Assembly: GCA_001689535.1 (NCBI GenBank)
Contig: LUJP01000067.1
Location: 1 to 26,899 of the forward strand
Direction of reading: 5' to 3'
Source: Bacteroidales bacterium M5
GTDB lineage: Bacteria; Bacteroidota; Bacteroidia; Bacteroidales; Muribaculaceae
DNA: 26,899 bases
Part shown: positions 1-6,489 of the stretch, piece after piece
How positions within the stretch are numbered: the stretch's first letter is position 1
Layout of the letters: each line of letters starts with the position of its first letter
Made by a program: the position numbers and the translations under genes
The notes under the pieces: model-generated
Told to the model about the DNA's origin: nothing
The model's input: only the letters and a program-made list of their open reading frames with translations
Databases searched by the model: none

Positions 1-459
1 TGGAGAACTCAAGAAAATATTTGAGAGCATCATGCTTGTATCTGAGTGCATCAACATTATCCGGTTCATAATCGAGCAATATATCAGCCAACTGAAACGG
101 TTGATAATCACCTCCGCTGTAATCACAAAAAATAGCCAGCGGACTGTCAGAGTGTATGCAGGAACTCTCATGTCCTCGGAAACAGTGAAACAAAATTTTA
201 CGCTTTCATATCCGCTAGTCTCTAAATCAGCGGCTATCGCCGGACATATAACCTTGTTTATAAACATTCTGTTCCAGCAAATGTCATTATGGTTATTCCA
301 AAAGTCCTTAATCTCACCAAGGGACAACCTACCACTCTCAAAATCCGTTTTCTCCCATTGGGAGAGTAGGGCGTGCCGTTGTTGCCTCTCAGATTTACTT
401 AGCCCATTAGCCCGGAATTTGCTGCAAATTTCAAAATTATCAGATAATATTCGGTTCAT
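1..459 (-). pseudogene. Unrecognised gene with a frame disruption, cut by the window edge
   Basis: The gene starts at an ATG at 459 with a good Shine-Dalgarno (AAAGGAG about 7 nt upstream). The first frame gives a protein-like sequence beginning MNRILSDNFEICSKF, with WNNHNDICWNRMFINKV and SGYESVKFCF further on. Past about position 200 this frame looks less natural. The frame shifted by one base then reads convincingly to the window edge (for example FCDYSGGDYQPFQLADIL, then DNVDALRYKHDALKYFLEF). The second frame has a stop at 206-208, so the switch lies between there and about 127. Candidate sites are the A4T4 stretch at 192-199 and a run of six A (T on the coding strand) at 127-132. One lost base would explain it. 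I do not recognise the family. The stretch is AT-richer than the rest of the window, which suggests later acquisition. It could be a true pseudogene, a phase-variable gene or a sequencing error. Confidence 0.6.
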
Positions 460-530
460 CGCTTGTCTCCTTTCCGCTAATTGCTAATCAGGTGAATTAT
501 TGATTGTATGCGTGGATGGCGCAAATTCCG

Positions 531-716
531 CTATCGGCCGATGGCATTATGTTTCAGGTCTCGTTCTGATGCTTCTTTCTCTGATTCATATCGTCTGCCG
601 GAAGCGAGCCATTCAGAATATCCTCCATTGATAACTGTAGACCTCATGCTTGCTTCGTCATTAATGAAGCTGTTGGCGATGCCAATTTTCCTCCAAATTG
701 TCGGCGGATGCTCCAT
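531..716 (-). CDS. Doubtful small hypothetical protein (61 aa)
   Basis: This is a short open frame starting MEHPPTIWRKIGIANSF, with a charged C-terminal half containing SEKEASERDLKHN. It lies on the same strand as, and 71 nt upstream of, the disrupted gene at 1-459, so the two could be cotranscribed downstream of the RecD-like gene. Its ATG sits exactly in the middle of a 20-bp perfect palindrome, with only a weak AGGGA upstream as a ribosome site. A plus-strand frame over 508-801 also exists but looks less protein-like. No family is recognised. It may be real, a remnant, or non-coding. Confidence 0.3.
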   Translation of the reverse strand: MEHPPTIWRKIGIANSFINDEASMRSTVINGGYSEWLASGRRYESEKEASERDLKHNAIGR

Positions 717-725
717 GGAGCATCC
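706..725. promoter_or_regulatory. 20-bp perfect palindrome
   Basis: GGATGCTCCATGGAGCATCC reads identically on both strands. As RNA it would fold into an 8-bp stem with a CATG loop. On the plus strand it is followed within 4 nt by TTTTT (729-733), the layout of a Rho-independent terminator. No plus-strand gene ends here, so it may instead be an operator for a dimeric regulator. Confidence 0.55.
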
Positions 726-806
726 CTACTTTTTGCGGGTATGCAATACCTATGAGTCAAATATGATGGGGCTCTATTTGAGCATCGGTAGTTCGGGGTA
801 ATAGCG

Positions 807-2231
807 TCAGTCGAGGGGGAGGGGGGGATTGACGAAGCAGAGGCGGGAGGTGGCGCGGGTTGTGGCGGTGTAGAGCCAGCGGTAGAAGTCAACGGAGGCC
901 ATGGAGTAGTCGGGGGGGAGATAGCCCACATCCACGTAGATGTCGCTCCACTGGCCGCCCTGGGCTTTGTGGCAGGTCACGGCGTAGGCGTATTTCACCT
1001 GGAGCGCGTTAAGGTAGGGGTCGGAGCGCAGCATGCGCATCCGTGTTTTCAGGGTGGTGGAGGGCGTGAACAGATCGGGGTCGTTGAGCAGACGCTGATA
1101 CAGTTCGGCGAATCTCTGCGGTTCGAGGGCGGGGGAGTCGGAGGTGAGGGTGTCGAGCATTATCTTGCACTCGAAACTGATATCGCGGTCGGGGAGGCGT
1201 AGCCCCACGTCGGCAAATCGCAGCCCGTAGCGTTCCTCCATGGCGATAATCCTCTCAACCTCGGCGATGTCGCCGTTGGCCACGAAGTCGAGCCCCCGCA
1301 CTTTGGCGCTCCACAGATAATTGTTTTTCACCACCATTAGCCTTTCGCCGGCGGTAAGCTCCTCGTCGAGGTCGAGAATTTTCGTGCGTATGGCCAGATT
1401 GTAGAGCGTGGCGCGTTTGTTGCTCCGGGTTACAAGGAGTGTCTCGCCGGTACCGGCATTGGAGTAGGAGGAGGCGAGCATGTCCTGGAAATCCTCGCCG
1501 CTCACAGCCTCTACGTCGTCGAAACGGCTTACGCATATACGCGGTTCAGGCAGAGGGTCGAGCTTCATGTCGCGGCGCAGGCGAGTGGCATTATACAGAA
1601 TGCCCGATTTGAGACGCTGGCGCACGATTTTGGTGAGTACGCACCGCGTCACCCTGAGGCCGTAGCCGCGTAGCTGTTTCACGCTCATGGCCGGACTTTC
1701 CTCACATCCCACCGGAGGCAGCTGGGCTGTATCACCAAGGAGTATCAGACGGCAGTTGTCGCCGGAATACACATAATGTATCAGATCTTCCAGGAGGCCG
1801 CTCCGGGTGTTGGTCTCGTCGGGCGAGTCGCCTATCATCGAAGCCTCGTCGACAATGAATACGGCTCCCGACAGTGGATTCTCGGCCACCTCGGCAGCAT
1901 ATCCCATTATCGAGCCGCCGTCGCCGGTGCGGTAGATGCGGCGGTGGATGGTGGTGGCGGGGAAGCCTGCGTAACGAGAGAAAACCTTGGCGGCGCGCCC
2001 CGTGGGGGCCATCAGCACCACAGGAATACGCAGTTCGGCCAGAGACCTGACCAAAGCGCCTGTGAGTGAGGTCTTGCCGGTGCCGGCATAGCCGTTGAGC
2101 AGAAACACGGAATCACTCGGCGTGGCGTCGGAACAGAAGGCTGCGAGCGCGGCTATCAGTTCTATCTGCTGGTCGTTGGGGTCATAGGGCAGATTCAGGT
2201 ATATGCTTTCGGCAAATTCTTCGAGATTCAT
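807..2231 (-). CDS. RecD/Pif1-like ATP-dependent DNA helicase (474 aa)
   Basis: Superfamily 1 helicase-like ATPase of the RecD/Pif1 group found in Bacteroidetes as a stand-alone protein, probably acting in DNA repair or replication. Visible motifs in order are Walker A GYAGTGKT (residues about 47-54), the motif Ia-like LMAPTGRAAK, Walker B VFIVDEAS (about 124-131), motif III GDTAQLPPV (about 166-174), and a UvrD-like C-terminal part with VTCHKAQG (about 418-425) and TATTRA (about 455-460). I chose the ATG at 2231. A TTG four codons upstream (2243) forms the end of the -7 promoter box and so should not be in the message. The gene is divergent from the NrnA-like gene with overlapping promoters. 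The class is clear; the exact subfamily and the biological role are not. Confidence 0.85.
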   Translation of the reverse strand: MNLEEFAESIYLNLPYDPNDQQIELIAALAAFCSDATPSDSVFLLNGYAGTGKTSLTGALVRSLAELRIPVVLMAPTGRAAKVFSRYAGFPATTIHRRIYRTGDGGSIMGYAAEVAENPLSGAVFIVDEASMIGDSPDETNTRSGLLEDLIHYVYSGDNCRLILLGDTAQLPPVGCEESPAMSVKQLRGYGLRVTRCVLTKIVRQRLKSGILYNATRLRRDMKLDPLPEPRICVSRFDDVEAVSGEDFQDMLASSYSNAGTGETLLVTRSNKRATLYNLAIRTKILDLDEELTAGERLMVVKNNYLWSAKVRGLDFVANGDIAEVERIIAMEERYGLRFADVGLRLPDRDISFECKIMLDTLTSDSPALEPQRFAELYQRLLNDPDLFTPSTTLKTRMRMLRSDPYLNALQVKYAYAVTCHKAQGGQWSDIYVDVGYLPPDYSMASVDFYRWLYTATTRATSRLCFVNPPLPLD

Positions 2232-2240
2232 AACTGACTT

Positions 2241-2270
2241 CAAAGGTAGCTGATTTTTGGGTGATTCAAA
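2241..2270 (-). promoter_or_regulatory. Bacteroidetes-type promoter of the RecD-like gene
   Basis: On the minus strand TTTG (2267-2270) is followed after 18 nt by TACCTTTG (2241-2248), matching the Bacteroidetes -33/-7 pattern. The -7 box ends only 9 nt before the ATG at 2231, so the leader must be very short. Confidence 0.7.
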
Positions 2271-2287
2271 AAAATAAACTACCTTTG
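2256..2287 (+). promoter_or_regulatory. Bacteroidetes-type promoter of the nrnA-like gene
   Basis: TTTG (2256-2259), 20 nt, then TACCTTTG (2280-2287) is a full match to the Bacteroidetes consensus. It overlaps the oppositely directed promoter of the RecD-like gene. Confidence 0.75.
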
Positions 2288-2302
2288 TAAATTGAAAAAA
2301 AT

Positions 2303-3370
2303 GTGCAAACTGATTTGGAAAACGAGGTAAATTATCCTGAAAGATTCGACGTAGCCACCGTGGAGCACGCCCGCCAGCTTATTGAGACCAATAGGAGGGT
2401 GGCGATTGTGTGCCATAAAGGCCCCGACGGCGATGCTGTGGGCTCCTCGCTCTGTCTGGCCAGGGTGCTCCGCGCCATGGGCAAGCAGGTGAATGTGGTG
2501 GTTCCCGACATGATGCCGGACAATATCTCGTTTCTTCCCGGTTACCACTCCATAGTGATAGGCTCTTCGCAGCCTGAGCGCGCTTTCAAGACGTTTGCCT
2601 CGGCCGACCTGATATGCATGCTTGATTTCAACGACATCAGGCGCATTGACCGTCTGGCTCCGATGGTTGAACAATCCTCCGCCCGGAGGCTGGTGATCGA
2701 CCATCATCTCAACCCCGACATCGAGGCCGATCTTGTGGTGTCGCAGCCACATCGTTCCTCAACCTGTTCGCTGCTCTACGACCTGCTTATGGCGCTGGGG
2801 TATGAGGACCTCATCGATACCGATGCGGCCATCTGTTGCTGCACGGGCATGATGACCGATACCCACAATTTCGCTTTCAACGCCAATAATCCCGAGGATT
2901 ATCTTATAATGGCACGGATTGTAGACAAGGGCGTAGACAAAAACAAGCTCTATGAGCGGTTGTTTGAAGTGGAGAGCGAGGGGCGCATACGCATCCTCGG
3001 TTTCGCCGGATATGCCAGAATGGAGGTGCTTCGCGAGCACCGGGGCGCTATAACCGCTCTGTCGCGCGAGGATCTCGACGCATTCAATTATCAGCGGGGC
3101 GATACCGAGGCGCTCGTGAACCGTCCGCTGAATATTCCCGGAATCGTTTACTCCATCTATCTGCGTGAGGACGCTAAGGATTTTGTGAAGGTGAGCATGC
3201 GCAGCCGTGGCGCTTTCTCGGTGAAGGAGATATGCCAGAACTACTTCGGTGGCGGCGGCCATATCAATGCCGCAGGCGGGGAATTTCACGGAAGTCTTTC
3301 CGAGGCGATGGACTACCTTTACGGCCTTCTCCCCGAATTCGACCACATGCTATACGACATTTCACGTTAA
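2303..3370 (+). CDS. nrnA: DHH-family phosphoesterase, NrnA-like (355 aa)
   Basis: Predicted Mn-dependent cytoplasmic phosphoesterase that degrades short oligonucleotides (nanoRNA) and, in many homologues, converts 3'-phosphoadenosine 5'-phosphate to AMP. The DHH domain has HKGPDGDAVGS (residues 38-48), the aspartate in CMLDFN (about 108), the name-giving DHH at 133-135 and GMMTDTHNFAF (182-192). The DHHA1 substrate-binding end has GGGGHINAAGG (316-326). Length fits the family. The start is a GTG at 2303; an ATG two bases earlier is in another frame and stops after nine codons, and the next upstream in-frame codons lead straight to a TAA. The message leader is only about 10-15 nt given the -7 box at 2280-2287. 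A DUF4827 lipoprotein gene follows after 44 nt. Confidence 0.88.
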   Translation: MQTDLENEVNYPERFDVATVEHARQLIETNRRVAIVCHKGPDGDAVGSSLCLARVLRAMGKQVNVVVPDMMPDNISFLPGYHSIVIGSSQPERAFKTFASADLICMLDFNDIRRIDRLAPMVEQSSARRLVIDHHLNPDIEADLVVSQPHRSSTCSLLYDLLMALGYEDLIDTDAAICCCTGMMTDTHNFAFNANNPEDYLIMARIVDKGVDKNKLYERLFEVESEGRIRILGFAGYARMEVLREHRGAITALSREDLDAFNYQRGDTEALVNRPLNIPGIVYSIYLREDAKDFVKVSMRSRGAFSVKEICQNYFGGGGHINAAGGEFHGSLSEAMDYLYGLLPEFDHMLYDISR

Positions 3371-3414
3371 TAAACTGAATTATCATACATCAAAATAAGA
3401 ACTATCTCAGAATC

Positions 3415-4005
3415 ATGAAAATAAAGAAAATAGCAGCGCTGCTTTACGCTTTTACGGCCTTTGCCGCGCTTTCGGTCACAACTGTTTCGTGTGATGACAA
3501 CAAAAGCTATTCCGAGCTTCTGGAAGAAGAAAGCAAAGCCGTGAACCGTTTCCTCGTCGACCAGAAAGTGGTGGGCCATATCCCCGCGGATTCCGTATTT
3601 GAAATAGGCCCCGACGCACCATATTACCAGATAGATGAAGATGGCAATATTTTCATGCAGGTACTTAATAAGGGTACGGGTCCGAAAGTGAAGGACGACC
3701 AGGCTGTAAGTTTTCGCTTCACACGCTGGAATCTCATTTTTTACAATACCAAGGACGGCCTGCAGTATCCTGAAGGAAATGCCGACGACCTTTCGCGTGA
3801 TGACGCCATTTTCCGCTACGGCAATTTCACTCTTCCGTCGTCGGTGACATGGGGCTCCGGCATCCAGACACCTCTTGCATTCCTCAACCTTGGATGCGAG
3901 GTGAATCTTCTTATCAAGTCGCAGTACGGATGGAACACGGAGCTGTCGTATGTGCAGCCCTATCTCTATCACGTGCGCTATTTCCCGGCAATTCTCAATA
4001 ATTAA
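3415..4005 (+). CDS. DUF4827-type lipoprotein, FKBP-like (196 aa)
   Basis: A Bacteroidetes-specific lipoprotein. The signal peptide spans residues 1-25 and ends in a lipobox with Cys26 (TVSCDDNK). The two aspartates just after the cysteine resemble the acidic tag that sends Bacteroidetes lipoproteins to the cell surface, which is an inference. The rest resembles the DUF4827 family, which I recall as distantly related to FKBP prolyl isomerases. The central GNIFMQVLNKGTGPKVKDDQ (about 77-96) matches the FKBP start pattern, and WGSGIQTPLAFLNLGCEVNL (about 144-163) matches the later FKBP core. The aromatic active-site set of true FKBPs is not evident, so catalysis is doubtful. The glmM-like gene follows after only 16 nt, so they are probably cotranscribed. 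Confidence 0.75.
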   Translation: MKIKKIAALLYAFTAFAALSVTTVSCDDNKSYSELLEEESKAVNRFLVDQKVVGHIPADSVFEIGPDAPYYQIDEDGNIFMQVLNKGTGPKVKDDQAVSFRFTRWNLIFYNTKDGLQYPEGNADDLSRDDAIFRYGNFTLPSSVTWGSGIQTPLAFLNLGCEVNLLIKSQYGWNTELSYVQPYLYHVRYFPAILNN

Positions 4006-4021
4006 TAAAGATATTTATACC

Positions 4022-5416
4022 ATGTCGTTGATTAAATCGATTTCAGGTATCCGCGGTACCATCGGAGGCGCTCCCGGCGAGGGCCTCTCGCCGCTCGACG
4101 TTGTAAAATTCACAGCTGCATACGCCACATTTATTTCCCGCACTCCCGAGGCAAAAGAAAACCGGCTGATAGTCGTTGGTCGTGACGCCCGTCTGTCCGG
4201 CGAAATGGTGTCGGGTCTCGTGGTGTCCACTCTCTGTGCCATGGGATTCGATGTGGTAAATATAGGGCTTGCCTCGACGCCCACTACCGAAATAGCTGTT
4301 ACCGGCGAGAAAGCCGCCGGAGGCATCATCCTTACTGCAAGCCACAATCCCAAGCAGTGGAACGCCTTGAAGCTCCTGAACTCTCGCGGCGAATTCCTCA
4401 ACGATGCCGAAGGCAAGGAGGTGCTTGCTATTGCAGAGAAGGAAGCCTTTGATTTCGTCTCGGTTGACAATCTGGGTCATGTGATGGCAAACGACACCTA
4501 CAACCGCTGCCACATCGAGCAGGTGCTCGCTCTTGATCTGGTGGACCGCGATGCTATTGCTGCCGCCAATTTCACCGTTGCCGTTGATGCCGTAAACTCA
4601 GTAGGCGGGGTGGTTATTCCCCAGCTTCTGCGTGCTCTCGGTGTGAAAAATGTGATAGAACTCAACTGCGAGGCTACCGGAAAATTCGCCCACACTCCCG
4701 AACCTATCCCCGAAAATCTCACTCAGATTTCCGGCCTTATGAAGCAGGGCGTGGCCGACGTGGGTTTTGTTGTAGACCCCGACGTGGACCGTCTTGCCAT
4801 AGTGATGGAAAACGGTGAGATGTTTGTGGAGGAATACACTCTGGTAGCCGTGGCCGATTACGTGCTATCTCACACTCCCGGCTCGACCGTGAGCAACCTC
4901 AGCTCCTCCCGTGCGCTCCGCGACGTAACCGAGGCCCATGGATGTTCCTATGCCGCATCGGCCGTGGGCGAGGTCAACGTAACCACCCTTATGAAGAAAA
5001 CCGGAGCAGTGATTGGTGGCGAAGGCAACGGCGGAGTGATATATCCCGCCGCTCATTATGGCCGCGATGCCCTGGTGGGCGTGGCTCTGTTCCTCACGCT
5101 TCTTGCCAAGAGCGGAAAGAAAGTGAGCGAGCTCAAAGCCGGCTATCCCGCTTATTCCATAGCCAAGAACCGCATAGACCTTACTCCCGAAATCGATGTT
5201 GACGCCATTCTCGCTGCAATCAAGAAGAACTATGCAGGCGAGAAGGTTACCGACATAGACGGTGTGAAGATTGACTTTGCCGACGGCTGGGTTCATCTGC
5301 GCAAGAGCAATACCGAGCCTATCATCCGCATCTATTCCGAGGCCCGTACCATGGAGGAGGCCAACGCGCTGGCCGACCGCATCAAGGCTCTCGTGGCTGA
5401 AATCACCCGCGGTTAA
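4022..5416 (+). CDS. glmM: Phosphoglucosamine mutase / phosphohexomutase (464 aa)
   Basis: Alpha-D-phosphohexomutase. The likely reaction is glucosamine-6-phosphate to glucosamine-1-phosphate, feeding UDP-GlcNAc for peptidoglycan and lipid A. The active-site phosphoserine loop TASHNP places Ser107. The Mg loop DPDVDR gives Asp252, Asp254 and Asp256. The sugar-recognition loop GEGNGG is at 333-338, and the phosphate-binding loop RKSNTEP at 427-433. The open frame extends upstream to 3950, but that would overlap the preceding gene by 56 nt. The ATG at 4022 gives the family-typical start MSLIKSISGIRGTIGG. The family includes phosphomannomutases and phosphoglucomutases, so the amino-sugar substrate is the likely but not proven reading. 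An OmpA-domain lipoprotein gene follows. Confidence 0.88.
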   Translation: MSLIKSISGIRGTIGGAPGEGLSPLDVVKFTAAYATFISRTPEAKENRLIVVGRDARLSGEMVSGLVVSTLCAMGFDVVNIGLASTPTTEIAVTGEKAAGGIILTASHNPKQWNALKLLNSRGEFLNDAEGKEVLAIAEKEAFDFVSVDNLGHVMANDTYNRCHIEQVLALDLVDRDAIAAANFTVAVDAVNSVGGVVIPQLLRALGVKNVIELNCEATGKFAHTPEPIPENLTQISGLMKQGVADVGFVVDPDVDRLAIVMENGEMFVEEYTLVAVADYVLSHTPGSTVSNLSSSRALRDVTEAHGCSYAASAVGEVNVTTLMKKTGAVIGGEGNGGVIYPAAHYGRDALVGVALFLTLLAKSGKKVSELKAGYPAYSIAKNRIDLTPEIDVDAILAAIKKNYAGEKVTDIDGVKIDFADGWVHLRKSNTEPIIRIYSEARTMEEANALADRIKALVAEITRG

Positions 5417-5488
5417 GGGCTGCTTGAACCGCGGAATACCTCAGAGTGTTAGATATAAATCATAACCAGAAACAAATACTCTCTTACA

Positions 5489-6367
5489 ATGAAATCTTTA
5501 CAGTTTTTCGCAGCGCTCGGATTGTCGGCAGCCATCTGCCTGACCGGTTGCGTAAGCAAGAAGAAATACGCCGCTCTCCAGTCGGAATATGATACTCTTG
5601 CAGCCAAATATCATGACTCGCAGGTTTCTCTCGCTGAAAGCCGCACCGGTTCACAGGGCCTGGAGGCACTTCTGAAAGAAGCCCGCGAGAACAACGAAGA
5701 CCTCAAGAAGCGTTATGCCGCTCTCCAGGGCAATCTTGAGCAGAGCCTCAACCAGAACGCGCAGGGTAATGTGAATATCGCCAAACTCGTTGACGAAATC
5801 AATGCCTCCAACCGCTATATAAAACAGCTTGTAGAAGCCAAATCGAAAAGCGACTCGCTCAACATGGTGCTGACCAACAACCTCACCCGCTCGCTTTCGC
5901 GCGACGACCTCCGCGATGTTGACATCAAGGTGCTCAAGGGCGTGGTCTACATCTCGCTTGCCGACAATATGCTCTTCGAAAGCGGCAGCTACGAAATCAG
6001 CCCCCGCGCTATGGAAATCCTTGGCAAAATTGCAAAAATCATCAAGGATTACAGCAGCTACGACGTACTTGTGGAAGGCAACACCGACAATGTGCCTATT
6101 TCGCGTACCAACATCCGCAACAACTGGGATCTGTCGTCGCTCCGCGCATCATCTGTTGTGCAGGTGCTCCAGAATCGTTTCGGAGTTGACCCCTCGCGCA
6201 TGACCGTAGGCGGCCGCGGAGAGTATAACCCCATTGCCACCAACGACACTCCTGCAGGCCGTCAGATGAACCGCCGCACCGAGATCATCATCACCCCCAA
6301 TCTCGATCAGTTCATGGATCTGATAGGAAAAGCTCCTGAAACCAAGGAGCATTCCTCTGAATTCTGA
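5489..6367 (+). CDS. OmpA-domain lipoprotein with coiled coil (292 aa)
   Basis: Outer-membrane lipoprotein predicted to tether the membrane to peptidoglycan. The signal peptide ends at the lipobox LTGC (Cys21). Residues about 25-130 are a long, charged, probably coiled-coil stalk. Residues about 145-272 form an OmpA/MotB-like domain with FESGSYEI, EGNTDNVPISRTNIRNNWDL and LRASSVVQVL. Asp200 and Arg219 correspond to the residues that hold diaminopimelate in OmpA-type domains. There is no beta-barrel, so this is a Pal-like or stalk-like protein rather than an OmpA porin. It sits 72 nt after glmM and is followed by a strong terminator, so it likely closes the nrnA-glmM transcript or has its own promoter that I cannot see. 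Confidence 0.88.
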   Translation: MKSLQFFAALGLSAAICLTGCVSKKKYAALQSEYDTLAAKYHDSQVSLAESRTGSQGLEALLKEARENNEDLKKRYAALQGNLEQSLNQNAQGNVNIAKLVDEINASNRYIKQLVEAKSKSDSLNMVLTNNLTRSLSRDDLRDVDIKVLKGVVYISLADNMLFESGSYEISPRAMEILGKIAKIIKDYSSYDVLVEGNTDNVPISRTNIRNNWDLSSLRASSVVQVLQNRFGVDPSRMTVGGRGEYNPIATNDTPAGRQMNRRTEIIITPNLDQFMDLIGKAPETKEHSSEF

Positions 6368-6390
6368 TAAGATTCCACACGGAAAATCAT

Positions 6391-6438
6391 AGCCGGAGCC
6401 GAGGCATTGCATAATGATGCCGCGGCTCCGGTCTTTTT
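6391..6438 (+). terminator. Rho-independent terminator after the OmpA-domain lipoprotein gene
   Basis: A 9-bp stem, CCGGAGCCG (6393-6401) with CGGCTCCGG (6423-6431), encloses a second short stem GGCAT/ATGCC. It is followed by TCTTTTT. Confidence 0.88.
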
Positions 6439-6439
6439 G

Positions 6440-6471
6440 TTTCGTCAAGTGACGGAAATATTGTACCTTTG
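6440..6471 (+). promoter_or_regulatory. Bacteroidetes-type promoter of ileS
   Basis: A perfect -7 box TACCTTTG lies at 6464-6471. The best -33 candidate at the right distance is TTTC (6440-6443), 20 nt upstream. The ileS ATG is 18 nt past the -7 box, so the leader is short; no T-box-like leader fits in this space. Confidence 0.65.
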
Positions 6472-6489
6472 CAAAAATAAAATTGCGCA

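Noticed and set aside
127..199. Programmed ribosomal frameshift in the left-edge gene
   Set aside because: Neither the A4T4 stretch nor the T6 run forms a proper X-XXY-YYZ slippery heptamer in the reading frame, so a mutation or error is more likely.
508..801. 97-codon plus-strand frame near the left edge
   Set aside because: It has no ribosome site, runs through the palindrome and T-tract, and has a sequence without recognisable pattern. The minus-strand alternative is also weak.
2241..2243. Upstream TTG start for the RecD-like gene
   Set aside because: These bases are the end of the TACCTTTG promoter box, so they would not be transcribed. The ATG at 2231 is preferred.
2759..3346. 195-codon minus-strand frame inside the nrnA-like gene
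   Set aside because: The plus strand carries DHH and GGGH motifs over the same bases; the antisense frame is a by-product of codon bias.
6472..6489. T-box or other tRNA-sensing leader before ileS
   Set aside because: Only about 18 nt lie between the -7 box and the start codon, too short for such an element.
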